This document shows, one piece after another, positions 42,525 to 46,043 of a DNA stretch of 46,043 nt; position 1 is the first letter of the stretch, and every line of letters begins with the position of its first letter. The stretch is from Rikenellaceae bacterium (GTDB lineage: Bacteria; Bacteroidota; Bacteroidia; Bacteroidales; Rikenellaceae). Position numbers and translations under genes: made by a program. Below the pieces are notes generated by a model. The model had not been told where the DNA came from, made no database searches, and saw nothing but the letters and a program-made list of their open reading frames with translations. Location: contig SUZS01000017.1 of the NCBI GenBank assembly GCA_015059785.1, positions 1 to 46,043 of the forward strand. The letters run 5' to 3'.

Positions 42525-43136
42525 TTACCACGGGTCATCACAAATAGGCTGTCTGCCAGATAGTATAAATTTTGATTCTACATTCTTTATAAATTGAAAA
42601 CTATAACTACATGCTTCTCTAACACTATATATTGGGATGCACAACTCGTCTTTTGTGGGGTGTATTATTCTATGCCTTAATTTTATCAGATTCTTTACCT
42701 TGTCATAATCAGCAACCTCATTTAGTTCAATGCTTGATATCCTTGAGAGATAGAAAGTAATCATGTCTACATTGTGATAAATATGTTTATCTAATGAATT
42801 CTCGACTAATTCTTTTATCTCATTCGTATTATGTGCATCAATCGCTTTTTTCCATTTTTTGCATCTATGTACCAATTTTTCATTATATTCAGTATACGCA
42901 ATGGCATATTTATACAATGTATCATTTGAAGTATATACCTCAAGTTCTAAACGATCTTTAAGGAATTCTTCTAATTTTGAAACGATGCCAACCATTATAA
43001 GATTAAATAATGGTTCATAGAAAAAAGGAATGCTCAACAATTCATCATTATCAACTTTTCGCAAAGCCTCAATAGATAAATCTATTTGTCCCAAATATCG
43101 GCTAGCCACATAATAGCAATGATCATTTTCCTTCAT
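42525..43136 (-). CDS. HEPN-motif protein, candidate RNase/toxin
   Basis: 203 aa, all-alpha, soluble. The C-terminal half carries KNLIKLRHRIIHPTKDE with R154-x4-H159, the Rx4-6H signature of HEPN ribonucleases, set in the usual helix context; residues 42-63 (PLFNLIMVGIVSKLEEFLKD) fit the first HEPN helix. HEPN proteins commonly act as RNases in toxin-antitoxin and phage-defence systems. The gene overlaps the UDG-like gene by 14 nt and is translated second. It is visibly A+T-rich compared with addA. Family call is by motif only. Confidence 0.7.
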   Translation of the reverse strand: MKENDHCYYVASRYLGQIDLSIEALRKVDNDELLSIPFFYEPLFNLIMVGIVSKLEEFLKDRLELEVYTSNDTLYKYAIAYTEYNEKLVHRCKKWKKAIDAHNTNEIKELVENSLDKHIYHNVDMITFYLSRISSIELNEVADYDKVKNLIKLRHRIIHPTKDELCIPIYSVREACSYSFQFIKNVESKFILSGRQPICDDPW

Positions 43137-43812
43137 TTTCTAAGAATTTAATGATGAAACACCTAATAGCAGTAGCCCACTTTTTGTAAGAATATGCACC
43201 AGAAGGATGATTTATTGCGATAATTGGAATCCATTTACCTTTCACTTCGTATGCCCATATTTCCATACTGCAACCATTACCTAAATCAGGAGTAAGGTCT
43301 AAATCAGGGTATTGTTTGCCACATTGGGGCAGATTGTTGTATAACCGCTTGCCCCAAACAATAATAACATCTGGACTATTCTTCTCAAGAATTTCAAAGA
43401 ATGGTATTTGTGCTTCACTAAACTGTTTTTCACTTGGTGACTGTCGAGGTCTCTCCATTGCCTCTTGTACATAATTGTAGAATAATATATGTTGCCAAGC
43501 CTCTATTTTAGAATCATTGGTAAACTCGTCAATATACCCTGTAAATGATTTGATAAATTTAGTATATGTATTTTTGTACTGTTCAAACTCTGATTCTTTT
43601 TGTAGCAAATCTTTAATTACAGTATTGGTAATTGTTTTTACGGCTTCCGATTGATTGGCACAATAATGACTGTCTCCCAATACCGCCACCTTAATACCAG
43701 GATTCTCTTTTGTACCATAAATAATATGCCCATTGTTATCAAAGCCTCTAATACCGTATTCATATTCCGGGCCTACCCAAGGTATGAATTTTACATTTTC
43801 ACTATATTCCAT
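43123..43812 (-). CDS. uracil-DNA-glycosylase-like superfamily protein
   Basis: 229 aa. The core is reminiscent of the UDG fold: strand and loop KVAVLGDSHYC (41-51) at the motif-A position, DVIIVWGKRLYNNLP (148-162), and IIAINHPSGAYSYKKW (197-212), equivalent to the HPS motif-B loop that grips the DNA minor groove. The classical catalytic GQDPYH is replaced by GDSHYC, so base-excision activity is uncertain. Overlap with the HEPN gene and a shared promoter suggest one module: a nucleic-acid sensor or base-modifier plus an RNase effector. Remote homology, not proven. Confidence 0.62.
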   Translation of the reverse strand: MEYSENVKFIPWVGPEYEYGIRGFDNNGHIIYGTKENPGIKVAVLGDSHYCANQSEAVKTITNTVIKDLLQKESEFEQYKNTYTKFIKSFTGYIDEFTNDSKIEAWQHILFYNYVQEAMERPRQSPSEKQFSEAQIPFFEILEKNSPDVIIVWGKRLYNNLPQCGKQYPDLDLTPDLGNGCSMEIWAYEVKGKWIPIIAINHPSGAYSYKKWATAIRCFIIKFLENEGK

Positions 43813-43838
43813 ATATTTTACCTAAAATTACCCGCTTT

Positions 43839-43869
43839 CAAAGTTAAACATTTTTCGCAAACTATCAAA
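43839..43869 (-). promoter_or_regulatory. promoter of the UDG-like/HEPN pair
   Basis: Minus-strand TTTG (43869-43866), 19 nt, TAACTTTG (43846-43839), 27 bp before the ATG. The pair can thus be expressed apart from the upstream island genes. Confidence 0.82.
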
Positions 43870-43924
43870 GTTTCGGACTGCTTTTTACACCATCTTGCGG
43901 CGAAAATACTATATGACTGCGATG

Positions 43925-44035
43925 TTAATAGTCGTCGGGGTCGATATCATCGTCGTACATCATATCCAAATCTTCATCTGTATCATAAGTACCATAACCC
44001 TCATCTGGGTCGTAATCAGAATCATAGTTTCCCAT
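43925..44035 (-). CDS. 36-aa hyperacidic small protein
   Basis: The frame ATG(44035) to TAA(43925) encodes 36 residues: MGNYDSDYDPDEGYGTYDTD, then EDLDMMYDDDIDPDDY. About half the residues are Asp or Glu, with many Tyr and no Lys or Arg. The composition recalls DNA-mimic or Ca-binding proteins. No own promoter was recognised; it follows the 44085 gene by 49 nt and precedes the UDG-like promoter. It could also be a chance frame, but the bias is extreme and codon-periodic (GAT/GAC). Confidence 0.5.
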   Translation of the reverse strand: MGNYDSDYDPDEGYGTYDTDEDLDMMYDDDIDPDDY

Positions 44036-44084
44036 AGTTATCCGCTTTTTATTAGTTAATTAAATCAATACACAGAGCCAATTT

Positions 44085-44387
44085 TTACACGACATCAGAG
44101 TAGCAATAGATGTCGAGCCGTATCTGCTCTTCAAGTCCATCGCTATCTGCATAGTTCCACTCAATTATATGGGTATCAATAAATTTCTCACATTCACTCA
44201 TAAAACAAGAGAGCTCCGCAATCGTCAAAGGCCTCTCGGAGGGTGTTGTAAAGTTTAGGAATATGGCGTTTGGAAGAGTATTATCCTCTACCCAATCGTT
44301 AAACTGCTCTGCAAGGCTTATTATTCGATTAGAACTACCCCCATCAACTATCTTCAATGTAACAATAATAGACTGCATTTGCTTCAT
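44085..44387 (-). CDS. hypothetical protein
   Basis: 100 aa, no signal peptide, no family recognised. Alternating beta and alpha pattern (MQSIIVTLKIVD, SNRIISLAEQFNDWVED, LNFTTPSERPLTIAELSCFMSECEKFI, IRLDIYCYS) suggests a compact alpha/beta domain. Acidic overall. Its start lies 28 nt after a copy of the 40-nt repeat, whose -7-like part (TAGCTTTG) could be its promoter. Part of the accessory island. Confidence 0.7.
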   Translation of the reverse strand: MKQMQSIIVTLKIVDGGSSNRIISLAEQFNDWVEDNTLPNAIFLNFTTPSERPLTIAELSCFMSECEKFIDTHIIEWNYADSDGLEEQIRLDIYCYSDVV

Positions 44388-44415
44388 AATACCATATTTT
44401 TTGATTTAACACTGC

Positions 44416-44455
44416 GCAAAGCTACACCCTTAAAATGCCAAATCGCGTCAGTGTA
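44416..44455. repeat. 40-nt direct repeat, left copy
   Basis: Matches 45514-45553 at 36 of 40 positions, with 22 identical in a row (AATGCCAAATCGCGTCAGTG + TA). It lies between the stop of the 44460 gene and the start of the 44085 gene. On the minus strand it ends in TAGCTTTG, a fit to the -7 box, but no TTTG stands 19-21 nt upstream. Confidence 0.9.
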
Positions 44456-44459
44456 AAAT

Positions 44460-45491
44460 TTATCTTCTCACAAACTCATACAACTCTCGCAGGTAGTCGT
44501 CTATATTTTTATCCAAATAGAAACAATCCTTTTGTGGTCGCCAGCGATAGCGAACTTCATCGGAGAATGGCTCCTTCCACGACTCCACGCCCGGTATATC
44601 TGCGGATATACCCTCCAAATAATCATAGAAGTACAGTCGTGTGCGATTGGCTATCTCCTGACCGAGGCGGATTTGTGGCGCACGATTTTGCTCTGCCTCG
44701 CGCACGAACTTATCCCGAAACTTCTCGAACGAGCAACGCTCCCACCATTTCCAACCGCAGCCGTCTTGCTCCTCCCAATGCTGATGCTTGACCTTAACCT
44801 CCACGCAAAAGTCATTCATACGCAGAATGTCGGGAATGGAATAGGGCTTATGGTAACTCAAAGCGTGAATGGCGTGGCAGATGCATAGATGATTCAATTT
44901 GTCGGCAGATGGCATGCTGGGCATATACCAAGATGAACCATCGTTGAGATCATCATTAAATCCCAACTCCTCACTACTCATTTCGGTGGAATAATCGGCA
45001 AGAGAAATATTAATACATTCTATCTCTTCAGTTCCCAAATAATTACAAGTGTATAGCCAATCAACGACGCAAAAGATCTCGTAAAAATTTGAACCGTAGT
45101 AGTCGTCATTCGCCATAGGCAAAACAGAACTTTGCCCATTCAGTGAAAAACGGAGCGAGCCCTCAACCTCCACATCGTCATCAAATTCGGGGTCGTAGGT
45201 CACAGTCATCAGATTGCGATAGAGAGCCTCAGTGCGGGAAAGCATTTTCTGCGTAAGGTCAAGCAGGCGATTGTTCAACTGCTCCATACGCTTTACCTCC
45301 TCTGTCTTAGCGACAAACATCTTATCGAGCAAATGTTTACGCTTCCAAATCAACTTTTCCACCTGCTCGTATTTGCGCTGCAAACGAGTCCTCTCCATAT
45401 TAAAATCTACATTTCTGCCCATGATGGCAAGAATCTTCTCCTCGATTTTCTGCACTTGCTCCCGCAGATGGGTATATTCTTTGTTTTTCAT
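44460..45491 (-). CDS. hypothetical protein with N-terminal coiled coil
   Basis: 343 aa, no signal peptide. Residues 1-95 are strongly helical and charged with heptad-like spacing (LREQVQKIEEKI, LQRKYEQVEKLIWKRKHLLDKM, LNNRLLDLTQKML), a likely coiled coil. The C-terminal part (about 110-343) is a globular domain rich in Trp, Tyr and acidic residues (SSWYMPSMPSADKLNHLCICHAIHAL; HWEEQDGCGWKWWERCSF) that I do not recognise. The gene is bracketed by 40-nt direct repeats and follows the recombinase gene, so it may be a mobile-island cargo gene. Confidence 0.75.
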   Translation of the reverse strand: MKNKEYTHLREQVQKIEEKILAIMGRNVDFNMERTRLQRKYEQVEKLIWKRKHLLDKMFVAKTEEVKRMEQLNNRLLDLTQKMLSRTEALYRNLMTVTYDPEFDDDVEVEGSLRFSLNGQSSVLPMANDDYYGSNFYEIFCVVDWLYTCNYLGTEEIECINISLADYSTEMSSEELGFNDDLNDGSSWYMPSMPSADKLNHLCICHAIHALSYHKPYSIPDILRMNDFCVEVKVKHQHWEEQDGCGWKWWERCSFEKFRDKFVREAEQNRAPQIRLGQEIANRTRLYFYDYLEGISADIPGVESWKEPFSDEVRYRWRPQKDCFYLDKNIDDYLRELYEFVRR

Positions 45492-45513
45492 AATAAGTGG
45501 GATGTAATTTTTG

Positions 45514-45553
45514 GCAAAACTACATCCCTACAATGCCAAATCGCGTCAGTGTA
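45514..45553. repeat. 40-nt direct repeat, right copy
   Basis: Pairs with 44416-44455; the distance between copies is 1098 bp. It lies directly after the recombinase stop (45556) and 23 bp before the 44460 gene's start codon. On the minus strand it ends in TAGTTTTG, also a -7-like box. Confidence 0.9.
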
Positions 45554-45555
45554 GA

Positions 45556-46043
45556 TTATTCCCCCATAATCGCAGCAATCTTGTTCATCTCTTGGGCGAG
45601 AGATTCGTTCATAATATGGGCGTAGTGGAGTGCAATTCGGGTATTGGTGTGGCCGAGCATTTTCGATACATTTTCGAGCTTTACATCGTTGGCAAGTGTG
45701 ATAGTCGTAGCGAAGGTGTAACGAGCGATGTGCATCGTCAGCTGTTTCTTTATCCCGCAAAAGTCCGCAATCTCTTTCAAGTACGAATTCATCTTCGGAT
45801 TAGCGTACACCGGAAAGACCGTTTTATTTGCCCGGCATATCGGGTGATTGCGATGCTTTTCAATCAGTTGTAGCGGATACTCCAACAGCGGCACAAAGAA
45901 TTTGCAGGTGATCCAACTTATGCTATCCACCTCGATACGCTGCGAGACATTGCCCGAGATGATACGGTTGTAATATCCCTGCTCCGCAAGGTCGCTGTAG
46001 TGCTCGTATGCCGAGCGGTCACTGAGGAACATAGCCCTCTGGA
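45556..46043 (-). CDS. tyrosine recombinase/integrase, C-terminal part (runs off the window)
   Basis: At least 161 aa; the frame is open to the right edge, so the N-terminus lies outside. The end fits Bacteroidetes phage-type integrases: VPLLEYPLQLIEKH, PVYANPKMNSYLKEIADFCGI, the HxxR box in LTMHIARYTFATT, then KMLGHTNTRIALHYAHI with the third catalytic His and the nucleophile Tyr. The stretch expected to hold Arg-I and the beta-hairpin Lys (before VPLLEYP) does not look normal and seems shorter, so the enzyme may be degenerate. It is probably the mobility gene of the island on its left. Confidence 0.88.
   Translation of the reverse strand, partial: QRAMFLSDRSAYEHYSDLAEQGYYNRIISGNVSQRIEVDSISWITCKFFVPLLEYPLQLIEKHRNHPICRANKTVFPVYANPKMNSYLKEIADFCGIKKQLTMHIARYTFATTITLANDVKLENVSKMLGHTNTRIALHYAHIMNESLAQEMNKIAAIMGE

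Noticed and set aside
43651..44037. 128-aa plus-strand frame opposite the UDG-like and acidic genes
   Set aside because: It is a shadow of the minus-strand genes, with no promoter or conserved pattern.

Overview
The window is chromosomal DNA of a Bacteroidales bacterium, most likely Rikenellaceae/Alistipes-like. The evidence is the 16S rRNA 5' end at the left edge, near-ubiquitous Bacteroidetes promoters (TTTG-N19/21-TANNTTTG), many small signal-peptide proteins of the MKRL...AQ type, a glutaminyl-tRNA synthetase, and scarce Shine-Dalgarno sequences. The genus is an inference from a short piece of 16S.

Layout. (1) 1-560: start of a minus-strand rRNA operon with three tandem promoters. (2) 714-10314: envelope and secreted proteins: a Sel1-repeat protein, a TonB-C protein whose promoter contains a G9 tract, two proteins sharing an N-terminal domain, a metallo-beta-lactamase-fold lipoprotein, a membrane PHP-domain protein coupled to an EptA-type phosphoethanolamine transferase, and a DUF2147 protein. 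(3) 10390-16401: a 702-aa secreted protein behind a structured leader, a YccF protein, and three tandem paralogous TIM-barrel lipoproteins. (4) 16422-19609: an envelope-stress-like cluster (PspC, PadR, DUF2807, PspC) interrupted by a 127-bp tandem repeat. (5) 19611-29656: thiamine salvage (pnuC/pnuT-type transporter and thiamine pyrophosphokinase), a pfkA-adenosine kinase-S9 peptidase operon, a seven-repeat beta-propeller lipoprotein, and a TrmH methyltransferase-prfB (programmed frameshift)-NamZ-like operon. (6) 29714-35315: an outer-membrane barrel, glnS, a bordered intergenic element, a third protein with the shared N-terminal domain, and an acyl-CoA ligase. (7) 35327-41539: an AddA-type helicase/nuclease, a PglK-like ABC exporter, an HprK-like kinase and an S26-type peptidase in one tight operon.

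(8) 41600-46043 looks like an accessory island. It is visibly more A+T-rich in its centre and ends in a tyrosine recombinase running off the window. It holds a decayed Bacteroidales surface-type gene, a free-standing 30-aa hydrophobic peptide gene with its own promoter and terminator, a HEPN-motif protein overlapping a uracil-DNA-glycosylase-like protein under a dedicated promoter, a 36-aa extremely acidic protein, two unknown proteins, and two 40-nt direct repeats that bracket one of those genes.

The best candidates for an undescribed system are the UDG-like/HEPN pair (a possible defence or toxin module, perhaps with the acidic protein as partner), the kinase-peptidase-exporter cassette at 35.3-38.3 kb, and a paired leader-RNA structure with compensatory stem changes found upstream of two unrelated secreted-protein genes. 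All assignments come from reading the sequence; no database search was run.
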